64,000 nt of DNA from an uncultured Clostridium sp. (GCA_903789665.1 CAIFEX010000006.1:1-64000); one strand, 5' to 3'; shown: positions 18,612 to 30,359, counted from the stretch's first letter. Made by a program: numbers and translations. Notes: generated from the letters alone by a model not told the origin.

Positions 18612-18995
18612 TCACTCTCCATCACATAAATTTTTATAATTTTTTGAATCCAAGAGTTCGCTAAGTTGTGAATTATCTGACATTTCAATGCAAATTATCC
18701 AGTTTTCATAGGGATCCTGGTTTACATATTCAGGATTATCCACAAGTCCCTCATTTACTTTAATCACCCTGCCCGATACAGGCATATACAGATCTGAAGC
18801 TGCTTTTACAGATTCCACCGCTCCAAAGACTTCACCCTTCTCAAATTCTGAATCCACCTCGGGCAAATCAACAAATACAATATCGCCTAAAGAATCCTGG
18901 GCAAAATCAGTTATGCCCACATAAGCTTTATTCCCATCATCTGCCTTTATCCATTCGTGATCCTTCGTATAAAATGCTCCCTCTAAAGTTTTCAT
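18612..18995 (-). CDS. gcvH: Glycine cleavage system H protein
   Basis: A 127-residue lipoyl carrier. The lipoylated lysine is in [20 protein letters not shown]. It shuttles the aminomethyl group between the P and T proteins. The length is normal, and it lies 17 bp after gcvT in the same operon. Confidence 0.95.
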   Translation of the reverse strand: MKTLEGAFYTKDHEWIKADDGNKAYVGITDFAQDSLGDIVFVDLPEVDSEFEKGEVFGAVESVKAASDLYMPVSGRVIKVNEGLVDNPEYVNQDPYENWIICIEMSDNSQLSELLDSKNYKNLCDGE

Positions 18996-19012
18996 CTACA
19001 ACTTCCTCCCCA

Positions 19013-20119
19013 TCATTTTTTATAATTTTTTTTATAAAATCTTTTATTTACAACTTCCGCTTTAAGAAACCTGCCTCTTATTTTTACAAAAATCTCAGTT
19101 CCAAGTCTGGAATAACTCGAGTTTACAAGAGCAAGTCCCAAATTCTTCTTTAGTGACGGGGATCTGTATCCCGTAGTCACTTCACCTATCTTCCTATCTT
19201 CTTTAAAGACCTCATATCCCTTTCTTGGAATACCCCTGTCTATCATTTCAAATCCAATTATCTTCCTTTTAAGCCCCTCTTTTTTCTGCTTTAAAAGGGA
19301 AATCTTCCCTATGAAATCTTTTTTGTCCAGTTTTACAAAAAATCCCAGTCCGGCTTCAAGAGGAGTAATGAATTCAGAAAGTTCATTGCCATAGAGAGGG
19401 AGATTCACTTCAAACCTCAGTGTATCTCTTGCACCTAGTCCCACTGGTTTTATGCCCTCTTTCCTTCCGGCTTCAAGTATATTGTTCCACAGATATTCTG
19501 CATTTTCAGTGCTGGAATAAATTTCAAACCCATCTTCTCCCGTATATCCTGTTCTGGATATCATGCATTTTCTCCCGCAGACCGATACATCCCTCCTGCA
19601 AAAGAAAAACTTAATTTCCTCCAAATTCACATCGGTGAGTTTTTGAAGTATGTTTTGGGCTTCAGGTCCCTGAAGTGCCAGCTGTATAATGGAAGAAGAT
19701 ATATTTGCAATTTTCACATCAAAACCATCACAATTTTCAAGCATCCAGTTGATATCCTTTTCAATGTTTGCAGCATTTATGACCAAGAAGAAATGTCCTC
19801 CATCAAATCTGTATACTATAATATCATCTACAACTCCGCCATTTTGATAACACATGGGGCTGTACATCACCTGATTGTCCTCAAGCACAGATGCATCATT
19901 TGTAATCAAATTCTGTACAAATTTCAGGGCATCTTTTCCCCTTATATCAGCTTCACCCATATGCGAAACATCAAATAAACCAGCTTTTTCCCTGACCGCA
20001 TTGTGTTCGGGTATTATGCCCTCAAATTGTACCGGCATAGACCATCCTGCAAAATCTATCATCTTTGCACCATATTTTTTATAGGAATCAAACAGTGCAG
20101 TTTTCTTTAATTTCTCCAC
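19013..20119 (-). CDS. gcvT: Aminomethyltransferase, glycine cleavage T protein
   Basis: A 368-residue folate-dependent T protein. It has DFAGWSMPVQFEGI near the start, GLFDVSHMGEADIRG, RTGYTGEDGFEIY and GLGARDTLRFEVNLPLYGNEL, all conserved in GcvT. It moves the methylene unit from lipoyl-GcvH to tetrahydrofolate and releases ammonia. The start is GTG behind AGGAGGG. It is the first gene of gcvT-H-PA-PB(-crp) and follows a tandem glycine riboswitch. Confidence 0.95.
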   Translation of the reverse strand: MEKLKKTALFDSYKKYGAKMIDFAGWSMPVQFEGIIPEHNAVREKAGLFDVSHMGEADIRGKDALKFVQNLITNDASVLEDNQVMYSPMCYQNGGVVDDIIVYRFDGGHFFLVINAANIEKDINWMLENCDGFDVKIANISSSIIQLALQGPEAQNILQKLTDVNLEEIKFFFCRRDVSVCGRKCMISRTGYTGEDGFEIYSSTENAEYLWNNILEAGRKEGIKPVGLGARDTLRFEVNLPLYGNELSEFITPLEAGLGFFVKLDKKDFIGKISLLKQKKEGLKRKIIGFEMIDRGIPRKGYEVFKEDRKIGEVTTGYRSPSLKKNLGLALVNSSYSRLGTEIFVKIRGRFLKAEVVNKRFYKKNYKK

Positions 20120-20151
20120 AGCAAACCCTCCTGATCATATTTTTAGATAGC

Positions 20152-20184
20152 AAAAAAGACATGAAAACAAACTGTTCACATGTC
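20152..20184 (-). terminator. Terminator of the glycine riboswitch
   Basis: Arms GACATG (20158-20163) and CATGTC (20179-20184), with a minus-strand TTTTTT run at 20152-20157, directly 3' of the second glycine aptamer. Confidence 0.75.
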
Positions 20185-20187
20185 CCT

Positions 20188-20362
20188 GTTCATTTACCTG
20201 AGAGTTTCGATGCAAAACATCTTTCACCTTCGGTACTGCTTTAAAATGCAGATTTTCCAGAGCTTTGTCCCATGACGTTATATTATACCTGAAAGTTTCT
20301 GATATAGTTGTGAAAATATATCATTGCTCCTTCGGTTAACATACGTTGTTATCTCACGCCAC
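20188..20362 (-). promoter_or_regulatory. Tandem glycine riboswitch
   Basis: The minus strand carries two aptamer cores in series, the usual gcvT leader design. The first (about 20265-20360) has GAAGGAGCAATG and AACTTTCAGGT. The second (about 20188-20264) has ACCGAAGGTGAAAG and AACTCTCAGGT. Glycine binding should open the following terminator and turn on gcvT-H-PA-PB. Confidence 0.88.
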
Positions 20363-20448
20363 AATCATCCAAACCAACTTTTATACTACTACATTAATAA
20401 TACATCCTAAAGCAAATTATTTCAATAAAATATTTCCAATTGAGTATA

Positions 20449-21786
20449 TTATTTATAGGTATTCAATATACTGCTGTATATATCCTCCATCAGGGTCAAT
20501 CCGCCGCTGTATCCGACGTAACTCCTGTTCAGCACCAGCCTGTGCAGAACTGGAATAGATATATTTATCCAAAATCCATTCAGCTCAGAAGCTATATCCC
20601 TGTCCCAGGAACTTCCCAATATAAGAGGCCTGTAATTTTCAAGGGGATATTTTCTCAGGCTTTCATGAATTTTACCTCCGTCTATTTCAAATATAACCTT
20701 TGAAGAAAAAGTATCCGACAGGTGGACAAATTCCTGTTTTATGCCATGTCTATATTTTTCAGGAGTGTCATCCGTTATATACTGCTGTCCCGGGACAATT
20801 CCAAGTTCATTCACCAGAAATTTGCTTATTCCCAGCGCATAAAAAGAATCCGTTATATTAAAAAACCTATCTGCCATATCATATCTAAATTCTATGAAAA
20901 AGTCCAAGGACCTCTCAATATAATAATAAAATCTCTTTTCCTCCTTTTCTATAAATTCTTCAACTCTTTTCCTGTCCAGTTGTGCAAATTCTGCAACAGT
21001 TCTCAAAAATTTGCCGGTTTCCTTTGCCCCTATTGGCAGTATTGGATAGTGCAGGTATGGAGTCCCATACTTCTTTTCCAGATGCTTTGCAATATTCAGC
21101 CCCACCCAGGGTGAAAGCACCAGATTAAACTGGGCGTCGGGAATTGTCTTCCACTCATTCACCCCTTTCGACTCCGTACCAAAAAGTATATTTACTTTAA
21201 GGCCTATTCCCTGAAGCAGCTTTTTTATTCCCAGCAAATTGCCGGTCCAGAAGGAATCTTGATAGGGAAGCACAGACCAAACATTTACAAGACCTCTCTT
21301 CACTTTTACTCTCTTTTCCCCTATAAATTGATCTATGATGGCTTCAACCACCATCTCGTGCCCTTTAAAATTACTCCCCCTGAATCCACCTGTCTCGGCG
21401 CAGACTATCGGAATACCCCTATCTCTATATTCACTTACTATTTCTTCCACATCATCCCCTATTATGTCCGCAGTGCACCCTGTCAAAACCACTAACAGAT
21501 CAGCTTTTAAAACTTTCAAAGCTCCATCTATAACCTGTCTCAATCTTTTTTCTCCCCCAAATACAACTTCCCTTTCAGTTGTATTTGTACAGGGAACAGA
21601 GCTCCCGCCTGAATATCCTATACCCTGGTATCCCGAGGCGACACTCAGTCCGTCATAAAGCTTGATTCCGCAGCCAGGACCGGAGTGTATTATTGGAATA
21701 GCTTTTTTGATGGCCAATACAGACTGTTCCGCTCCCAATGCACAATAATGCCTGGGCTGCTCAACTATATCAGTCGTTTTTGCCAT
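20449..21786 (-). CDS. Nitrogenase-like component 1 beta subunit, pair 2 (NifK/MarK-like)
   Basis: A 445-residue NifK-family protein. Three cysteines sit where NifK holds the P-cluster: C15 (YCALGAEQ), C39 (SGPGCG) and C104 (LTGCTADIIGDDV). It lacks the long N-terminal extension of molybdenum NifK. It should pair with the alpha subunit directly upstream, overlapping it by 17 bp. The start is the ATG at 21786, 8 nt after AGGAGG; a GTG at 21795 lies inside the ribosome-binding site. It is the last gene of the metNIQ-DK unit. The reaction is unknown; reduction of a sulfur compound is inferred from context. Confidence 0.8.
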   Translation of the reverse strand: MAKTTDIVEQPRHYCALGAEQSVLAIKKAIPIIHSGPGCGIKLYDGLSVASGYQGIGYSGGSSVPCTNTTEREVVFGGEKRLRQVIDGALKVLKADLLVVLTGCTADIIGDDVEEIVSEYRDRGIPIVCAETGGFRGSNFKGHEMVVEAIIDQFIGEKRVKVKRGLVNVWSVLPYQDSFWTGNLLGIKKLLQGIGLKVNILFGTESKGVNEWKTIPDAQFNLVLSPWVGLNIAKHLEKKYGTPYLHYPILPIGAKETGKFLRTVAEFAQLDRKRVEEFIEKEEKRFYYYIERSLDFFIEFRYDMADRFFNITDSFYALGISKFLVNELGIVPGQQYITDDTPEKYRHGIKQEFVHLSDTFSSKVIFEIDGGKIHESLRKYPLENYRPLILGSSWDRDIASELNGFWINISIPVLHRLVLNRSYVGYSGGLTLMEDIYSSILNTYK

Positions 21787-23251
21787 TACATCCACCTCCT
21801 AGAAAAGTACAGGGATCCTGCTTCAACCACCAATCGGTATAGGGAAGCTCACAGTGACAGGCAATATTTTTTACAAATTCTTTAGTGGCAAGAACATCAA
21901 TTATTTTATTGCCATAATTTATAAGTCCCCCGTATCCAAGTCCAAACTGCTCATCCCCCATTAAAAATGTAGGTATTCCAAGCTTTGGTCCCCAGGAAGA
22001 CATCCCACCGTGTCTGGCTACCAGCAGGTCGGGTTTCAACCTATTGAGTATATTTACCAGTTCAAAGGGCTGCTTGTTGCACACATCATAATTTTCAATG
22101 TCGCCATAATTTCTCACTACATGTCCCAAGCTGTCACTTTCGGGATTTCTGTCGTCATAACACGGATCGTGGTGAAATATGGCTGCCCCCACCACTTCCA
22201 TGTGAAGATCTCTTAAAAGAGCTATGAGACTGTGACCATAGGCTGCCCCAGCAGTTACATACACTCTTTTGCCCTCGAGTTTTTCCCTGAGCCTTTCAAG
22301 CTTTGGGGCAATCCTGTGCTTCTCCGATTTTATGAGTTCCTCCACTTCACTTTCCCTGCCGACAGCTTTTCCAAGCTCCCTAAACCACATATCAGTTCCA
22401 GTTATCCCATATGGAGGCGGCGACTTGACTTCAGCCACCCCATATTCCTGTTCGAGTCCAGCAGCCAGATATGTCCCCAAGGTAGGACATACCTGCACTG
22501 TAGCAGCAGATTCAGATATTCTCTCCAATTTTTCTATATTTGAAAAAGGGACGATGTAATTGGGCTTCAGCCCTATTCGGCCAAATAAATCCGTAAATAT
22601 ATCACTCCCCCAAAAATTAATTACATTTACAACGTCACTTTTCTTTTCAACGGGGGGCTTAACAATTTTCCTCAAAATAGCATGATAAGCAGCATCAAAA
22701 CCCGTCGTCCAAATTCTTGATCTAAACCCCTCACAGGACACATATGCCACAGGTATGCCCAATTCTTCCTGTAATTTGTCAGTCACGCCTTCCACGTCAT
22801 CTCCAATAATTCCGGAAGCGCAGGATGCAGTTACAAAAATTGCCTTGGGATTGAACCTTTTATATGCTTCACGCACAGTCTTTTCCAATTTGAAAACTCC
22901 GCCGTAAATCATATCTTTTTCCTGCAGATTGGTATTTAGCAATCTGGCATTTTTCAGCGGCATATTTCTTCTCCTCTGTCCCACCCTGTTTGTAAAATTA
23001 TAATCTTGGAAATCGGCACAGCACCCTATTGGAGCATGATTTATTACCACTGCATCTTGTATCATAGCCAGCTGACAAAGTGCATTTCCCGAGCTGCACC
23101 CGAGGCATTGGCTAAAACTTCTTCTTCTGTCGCATAATTTGCCTTTTTTATAGCTATCGCACAATTCTCCGGCAGTTCCGGCAAAACCCGTAATTGAACC
23201 CAGCCTGGATTCCCTTACCTCCACTTCCGGGGATTTTATATCAATACCCAA
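21770..23251 (-). CDS. Nitrogenase-like component 1 alpha subunit, pair 2 (NifD/MarD-like)
   Basis: A 493-residue NifD-family protein with TTG start behind GAGGAGGTG. P-cluster-type cysteines are C52, C77 and C144 (TASCASGIIGDDV). C255 in TVQVCPTLGTYLAAGLEQEYG matches the NifD cysteine that binds the active-site cofactor. The N-terminus has extra cysteines (31, 40, 49, 59). The region aligned with the NifD cofactor-histidine segment reads MGDEQFGLGYGG, whereas pair 1 has LGDEHHAVGYEG. It lies 15 bp behind metQ, so it is co-expressed with the methionine-type importer. It could be a second enzyme or a cofactor scaffold of NifEN type. Confidence 0.8.
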   Translation of the reverse strand: MGIDIKSPEVEVRESRLGSITGFAGTAGELCDSYKKGKLCDRRRSFSQCLGCSSGNALCQLAMIQDAVVINHAPIGCCADFQDYNFTNRVGQRRRNMPLKNARLLNTNLQEKDMIYGGVFKLEKTVREAYKRFNPKAIFVTASCASGIIGDDVEGVTDKLQEELGIPVAYVSCEGFRSRIWTTGFDAAYHAILRKIVKPPVEKKSDVVNVINFWGSDIFTDLFGRIGLKPNYIVPFSNIEKLERISESAATVQVCPTLGTYLAAGLEQEYGVAEVKSPPPYGITGTDMWFRELGKAVGRESEVEELIKSEKHRIAPKLERLREKLEGKRVYVTAGAAYGHSLIALLRDLHMEVVGAAIFHHDPCYDDRNPESDSLGHVVRNYGDIENYDVCNKQPFELVNILNRLKPDLLVARHGGMSSWGPKLGIPTFLMGDEQFGLGYGGLINYGNKIIDVLATKEFVKNIACHCELPYTDWWLKQDPCTFLGGGCNGKND

Positions 23252-23266
23252 TACTACACCTCCTCT

Positions 23267-24100
23267 TTAAAAAGCTGGCACTACTGCAACTCCATACTTT
23301 TTCTTTATAAAATTCTTGACATCTTCTGAATTGAGAGCTTTTACTACTGCTTTTATTTCTTTTCTATTTTCATCGCCCTTCCTCACAACAATTATATTTG
23401 CATAAGGTGATTTACTGCCCTCCCTGAACAGTGCTTTATTGGGATCCATCTTAGCTTCAAGTACAAGATTCGTATTTATTACAGCACCGTCCACATCTTT
23501 TAATACCCTGGGAAGTTGAGCCGCATCCACTTCCTCGAATTGCAGATTTTTAGTATTTTTGGCAATATCCGAAGGCGTTGCACTGTAATTGGCTATCCCT
23601 GATTTCAATTTGATAAGCCCCTCTGTCTCAAGAAGTGCCAGTGCCCTGTATTCATTGGATGAATTGTTAGGTATGGCGATTTTGGCACCATTTTTAATAT
23701 CATTTTTACTTTTGATTTTATCGGAATAAAAACCCATTGGTTCAACATGGACTTTTCCAGCCACAGCAAAATTATATCCCTTTTCCTTGGCTACGGATTT
23801 CAGATAAGGCAAATGCTGAAAATAATTTGCATCTATTTGTTTTTCCTGCAGGGCGGGGTTAAGCTGGTCCTCGTCATCCAGCACCACGACATCTAAATTA
23901 ATGCCCTCCTTTGCCAGCATAGGTTTTACATGATTTAATATTTCCGCATGGGGCACCGCTGCCGCCCCTATCTTTACTGTAGTATTTTTGTTCTTGCCGC
24001 TTCCGCCGTCCGTACTGCCAGAACTATTCCCGCAGCCCGGAAGCAGTCCAATCACTACAGTCAATGCCAGTACCAGCAACATCACACTTTTCTTTTTCAC
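23267..24100 (-). CDS. metQ: MetQ-type substrate-binding lipoprotein
   Basis: A 277-residue NlpA/MetQ-family protein with a lipoprotein signal (hydrophobic run ending LLPGCGN, Cys at about residue 23). The mature part has VKIGAAAVPHAEILNHVKP and QKQIDANYFQHLPYL-like segments typical of the family. It binds methionine or related thioethers and sulfoxides outside the membrane and delivers them to MetI. The start is GTG behind AAAGGAG. Sitting between metI and a nitrogenase-like pair, it may bring in the substrate of that pair. Confidence 0.88.
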   Translation of the reverse strand: MKKKSVMLLVLALTVVIGLLPGCGNSSGSTDGGSGKNKNTTVKIGAAAVPHAEILNHVKPMLAKEGINLDVVVLDDEDQLNPALQEKQIDANYFQHLPYLKSVAKEKGYNFAVAGKVHVEPMGFYSDKIKSKNDIKNGAKIAIPNNSSNEYRALALLETEGLIKLKSGIANYSATPSDIAKNTKNLQFEEVDAAQLPRVLKDVDGAVINTNLVLEAKMDPNKALFREGSKSPYANIIVVRKGDENRKEIKAVVKALNSEDVKNFIKKKYGVAVVPAF

Positions 24101-24124
24101 ATCGATTCATCTCCTTTAAAACAT

Positions 24125-24793
24125 TCAATCAAATTTATATCTCTTTTTATTTATATATCTGGAAATATGATCTCCAGAAAACTGTATAAGCTGTACCAGA
24201 CAAATCAGCAGCACAACAGTAGCTATCATAATATCTTTGCGAAATCTTTCATAACCAAAACGTATTGCCAGGCTTCCGAGACCTCCCGCTCCTATTGCAC
24301 CGGCTACGGCAGTAAATTCAATAATGGATATGATTGAAATCGTAATCCCCCTTACAAGGGAAGGCAGTGCTTCTGGTATCAAAACTTTTAATATTATCTG
24401 AAAAGGCTTTGCACCAACAGCCAAAGCCGCCTCAATTTTTCCCCACTGTACTTCTTCTATAGAAGTTTCAATAATTCTGGCTAAAAAAGGTGCTATCCCT
24501 ATGGATATTGGAACAATAGCCGCTTTCATCCCAAGTGTAGTCCCAACAATCAACCTGGCCAGAGGCAGCAAAACTACAATTAATATTATTGAGGGAAGGG
24601 ATCTTATTGCATTTACCACAGCTGCCAGAACCTTATTCAATTTTTCATGTTCCAGAATATGTCCTTTCTTAGTAACCACCAATATGATTCCAAGCGGCAT
24701 ACCTATAAGAAGCGCTATGAAACCTGATATAGCCACCATCTCTATTGTTTCCGACAGTCCCTTTAGGATCAGCATTTTAAAATCTTCGGTCAT
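24125..24793 (-). CDS. metI: MetI-type ABC transporter permease
   Basis: A 222-residue permease with about five hydrophobic segments and the EAA loop ALAVGAKPFQIILKVLIPEALPSLVRG that docks on the ATPase. The length fits the MetI family. It overlaps metN by 4 bp. Confidence 0.9.
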   Translation of the reverse strand: MTEDFKMLILKGLSETIEMVAISGFIALLIGMPLGIILVVTKKGHILEHEKLNKVLAAVVNAIRSLPSIILIVVLLPLARLIVGTTLGMKAAIVPISIGIAPFLARIIETSIEEVQWGKIEAALAVGAKPFQIILKVLIPEALPSLVRGITISIISIIEFTAVAGAIGAGGLGSLAIRFGYERFRKDIMIATVVLLICLVQLIQFSGDHISRYINKKRYKFD

Positions 24794-25569
24794 ATTACCT
24801 CACCTCCAGGACAGTGGGAATTTATGCTGAGGTTTCTCATTATTTTTACAAATTTCTTGGCAGTATCGCTTTTGGGATTTAAAAATATTGAATCAGTACT
24901 TCCCACTTCTACGATTTTTCCCTCTTCAATTACAGCCATGTTGTTGCAAATGTATTTAACGACATCCAGCTCATGGGTTATAAGAAGAATGGTCAAATTG
25001 AGTTTTTTATTTATGTCCCTTAAAAGCTCCAGTATGGAATAGGTAGTCTGCGGATCAAGAGCAGAAGTGGCCTCATCACTCAAAAGCACATCCGGTTTAT
25101 TGGCAAGAGCCCGGGCTATACCAACTCTCTGTTTCTGGCCGCCGCTCAATTGGGCAGGATAAGAATCAACTTTATCATTTAAATCCACCAAATCCAGTAT
25201 TTCACCTACCCTATTTTTTATTTTTTCTTTGGAATAGCCCGATATTTCCAATGGAAAAGCCACATTTTCATATACAGTCATGGAATCGAACAAATTAAAA
25301 TCTTGAAATATTATTCCTATTTTTTTTCTGGCTTCTCTAAGTTCGTCTTTATTCATATCCGTTATATTTTTGTCTCCAATTACAACAGTTCCTGAAGTCG
25401 GCTCCTCGAGTCTGTTAAGGCAGCGTATCATAGTAGATTTACCAGCCCCGCTGAACCCTATTATTCCAAAAATATCACCTTTTTCAACTTCCAGATTTAT
25501 ATCTTTCAACACTTGAATATCTCCCTTGGGAGTACTGAAAGTCTTGCTCAAATTTCTTATACTTATCAT
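24790..25569 (-). CDS. metN: MetN-type ABC transporter ATPase, short form
   Basis: A 259-residue ATPase with Walker A (GFSGAGKST), signature LSGGQKQRVGIARALA, Walker B VLLSDEATSALD and the switch His. E. coli MetN has about 343 residues, because a C-terminal NIL/ACT-like domain binds methionine and inhibits transport. That domain is absent here, so feedback by internal methionine should be missing. It is the first gene after the conserved attenuator at 25.6 kb. The start is ATG behind GGAGGGA. Confidence 0.88.
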   Translation of the reverse strand: MISIRNLSKTFSTPKGDIQVLKDINLEVEKGDIFGIIGFSGAGKSTMIRCLNRLEEPTSGTVVIGDKNITDMNKDELREARKKIGIIFQDFNLFDSMTVYENVAFPLEISGYSKEKIKNRVGEILDLVDLNDKVDSYPAQLSGGQKQRVGIARALANKPDVLLSDEATSALDPQTTYSILELLRDINKKLNLTILLITHELDVVKYICNNMAVIEEGKIVEVGSTDSIFLNPKSDTAKKFVKIMRNLSINSHCPGGEVI

Positions 25570-25629
25570 GATAGTCAGCTTTCCTCCCTTCTTCTAAGAT
25601 TTTCAACAGACAATAAATACTATAATAAC

Positions 25630-25697
25630 AAAAAAGAGACCGGATTTTATTCTGCAATCAAATAAAATCTGGTCTCCAGTTTTTCTGGTCAACCTTT
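25630..25697 (-). promoter_or_regulatory. Attenuator leader ahead of metN, shared with nifB
   Basis: The minus strand reads AAAGGTTGACCAG, AAAAA, CTGGAGACC, and then continues into a strong terminator stem (GAGACCAGATTTTATT paired with AATAAAATCCGGTCTC, one mismatch) and TTTTTT. The small hairpin GGT-UGA-CCAG / CTGG-AG-ACC uses the same ACC bases as the 5' arm of the terminator, so the two folds exclude each other. The same leader occurs before nifB at 36.4 kb. It lies inside the operon between nifH and metN. The ligand or binding protein is unknown. Confidence 0.65.
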
Positions 25698-25710
25698 ATA
25701 CAACAAAATA

Positions 25711-28009
<2,299 letters not shown>

Positions 28010-28040
28010 TTTATTCACTCCTATTCTCTAAAAATCAGTT

Positions 28041-29534
28041 TCATTTTCGTAATATATAAGGATCCTTCTGTTGAAGCCACCATTTGGTATAAGGCAGTTT
28101 GACATGCTCCTTAATATCCTGGTGAAATTTTTTATGGGCAAGTATGTCCAGAATGGTCTCACCTAAATTTAAAATTCCTTCATATCCTACAGCATGGTGC
28201 TCGTCACCAAGTGGTGCCGAAGGTATACCCATTTTCGAAGCCAGCGGTGCAAGACCTGCATGTCTTATAAGTATGAAATCAGGTTTCACATTTTTAAGCA
28301 GTATATAGAATTGATACTGCTGCCTGTTGCTCACTGTAAATTTAGGCACATCTCCATAATTATCCACCAAAAATTTCAGTGAGTTCTTCTGTGGGACGTT
28401 GCTGTCATATACAGGATCATGATGAAATACAAGCGATCCATCAACTTCAATTCCCAGTTCTTTAAGCACTGCTATAAGTCCATGTGAATAAGCAGAACCT
28501 GTCGCTACATAGCCTTTTTTACCCTTTAGAAGTTTTCTCAATTCTGCAAGTCTCGGGGCTATTTTTTCGTGCTCCCGCTTTATATACTTCTCTGCCTTTT
28601 CCTCCCTATGGGTCACCCTTGCAAGTTCACGTATCCATGCATCAGTTCCGGCTATTCCATAAGGCTGGGGGGCTTTGACTTCCGGAACTCCAAACTCTTC
28701 TTCAAGTCCAGCAGCCAAATAAGAGGACAGCGTATAACAAAATCCAACAGTAGCTGCTGCCTCCGACATCTGCTCCAAATCTTCCACTGTTGCCAGATCC
28801 ACTACGTAATTAACTCTAAGTCCAAGCTCTGCAAGCATAGGGGTGAACACGTCGCTTCCCCATAAATTTATTACATTCACCAGATCTTCCTGTTTCTTGG
28901 GATTTTTTCTTACCAGCTGTCTGAGTATTCCGTGCTGGGTGGCATCAAAACCCGTGCTCCAGTGTTTGGATCTGAACCCTTCACAGTACATTGGAATAAC
29001 AGGTATTTTAAGCTTTTTCTGCATTTTGGAAGCTATACTGTCTATATCCTCTCCTATTATTCCGCTGGCACAAGATGTTCCAATAAAAATTGCCTTCGGA
29101 TGATGTCTGTTCCAGGCATCTTCTATTGACTGTTCCAACTTGCCGAGAGCACCAAATACCATATCAGTTTCCTTTATATTACTATTTATTATCTTGATAT
29201 TTTCCACAGGTAAATTCCTGATAGCCAGCCCATTTCTATATATGGAGTTATAAGATGCCTGGCCTACACCACAACCTACGGGAGCATGCTGAATCAAAAC
29301 TGCATCCCTTATATTTCCCGCCTGGCACTCTACCATTTCTTCACTGCATCCAGAGCCCTGGGTAAAAGGTCCAATTGTTTCGCAAAGCCTTTTCCCTCCA
29401 TTGTGTTTGCATCCCGCACAGGTATAGGCGGAATCCCTGGAAAGCTCTGAAGCTTTCCCTGTTTTCCATCCAATAATGGTACCCAGGCGTTCTTCCCTCG
29501 TCTTTACTACAGAAGTATTCAAATCAATTTTCAT
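28041..29534 (-). CDS. Nitrogenase-like component 1 alpha subunit, pair 1 (NifD/MarD-like)
   Basis: A 497-residue NifD-family protein. C63, C88 and C155 match the NifD P-cluster cysteines in both spacing and context (VGCGVG, TSCASGIIGEDI). C266 in TVGFCYTLSSYLAAGLEEEFG matches the cofactor-binding cysteine. Additional N-terminal cysteines are at 39, 42, 51 and 70. It therefore looks able to hold a P-cluster and a NifB-derived cofactor. It follows sulfonate-type ABC genes and an S-box. The best known functional parallel is methylthio-alkane reductase (MarD), which cleaves C-S bonds to release methanethiol. That assignment is inference. Confidence 0.83.
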   Translation of the reverse strand: MKIDLNTSVVKTREERLGTIIGWKTGKASELSRDSAYTCAGCKHNGGKRLCETIGPFTQGSGCSEEMVECQAGNIRDAVLIQHAPVGCGVGQASYNSIYRNGLAIRNLPVENIKIINSNIKETDMVFGALGKLEQSIEDAWNRHHPKAIFIGTSCASGIIGEDIDSIASKMQKKLKIPVIPMYCEGFRSKHWSTGFDATQHGILRQLVRKNPKKQEDLVNVINLWGSDVFTPMLAELGLRVNYVVDLATVEDLEQMSEAAATVGFCYTLSSYLAAGLEEEFGVPEVKAPQPYGIAGTDAWIRELARVTHREEKAEKYIKREHEKIAPRLAELRKLLKGKKGYVATGSAYSHGLIAVLKELGIEVDGSLVFHHDPVYDSNVPQKNSLKFLVDNYGDVPKFTVSNRQQYQFYILLKNVKPDFILIRHAGLAPLASKMGIPSAPLGDEHHAVGYEGILNLGETILDILAHKKFHQDIKEHVKLPYTKWWLQQKDPYILRK

Positions 29535-29581
29535 AAATTAGATCCTCCCTTACTCATATTTATAATTTCCAATTTTATACG

Positions 29582-30343
29582 TCAACTAACTGATACATGT
29601 CCCAACAGCTTATTTTCAACAAATTGTATTATAATATCCAAAAACAATCCTAGAAAAGCTATCACAATGGCAGCTGCAAATATATTTCTTATAGCATAAT
29701 TTTCCTGATTGTTTAAAATCAGCCATCCAAGCCCCGAGCTTGCACCCATCATTTCAGCTGCTATAAGCATAAAAAATGAATATCCGCCGCTAATCCTGAT
29801 TCCAACAAAAACTGAAGGTAAAATTGAAGGCATCCCCACTTTCCAAAAAAGCTTCCAGCCTTCCAGTCCAAATCCACTTCCTGCTTTTATTACAGAATAA
29901 TCCATATGTTTGATTCCATATACGGTATTAAACATTATAGGCCAGGTACAGGTCCATGCAATCACTGCTATTTTAGGGATCTCACCGATACCTGAAAATA
30001 AAATCAGCACATGGAACAATATAAATGGGTTAATCTGGGAAAAAATCTCTATAACGGGCTCGGCCACTAGATTCACTTTTGAAAACCATCCGCCAAGCAG
30101 GTATCCAAGCGGTATGCCAACCACAACCGATATAATAAAACCCGTCAGTGCCCTTTCTATACTTATACCTGCATTGGCAGCCAAATTTCCTGAAACAAAC
30201 ATGTCCTTTAAGGCTAAAATCACGCTTGAAAACGGCGGGATAAACAGTGAATTCACTATCTCCAACCTGCTTGCAGCTTCCCATACTGCAATAAATATAA
30301 ATACCACCAGAAATTTATAAAAAGTATCTTTTTTACATTTCAC
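29582..30343 (-). CDS. SsuC/TauC-family ABC permease (third)
   Basis: A 253-residue permease with about six hydrophobic segments and the EAA-type loop AGSGFGLEGWKLFWKVGMPSILPSVFVG. It belongs to the aliphatic sulfonate/taurine/nitrate importer family. It is the third permease of one operon that has a single binding protein and a single ATPase. The start is GTG behind GGGTGGG. It may replace one of the other permeases to widen the substrate range. Confidence 0.85.
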   Translation of the reverse strand: MKCKKDTFYKFLVVFIFIAVWEAASRLEIVNSLFIPPFSSVILALKDMFVSGNLAANAGISIERALTGFIISVVVGIPLGYLLGGWFSKVNLVAEPVIEIFSQINPFILFHVLILFSGIGEIPKIAVIAWTCTWPIMFNTVYGIKHMDYSVIKAGSGFGLEGWKLFWKVGMPSILPSVFVGIRISGGYSFFMLIAAEMMGASSGLGWLILNNQENYAIRNIFAAAIVIAFLGLFLDIIIQFVENKLLGHVSVS

Positions 30344-30359
30344 TCAAATCCCACCCAAC

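Noticed and set aside
25681..25700. TATAAA as a -10 box for metN
   Set aside because: It would put the transcription start inside the conserved hairpin, and no -35 box is found. Read-through from nifH into the leader fits better.
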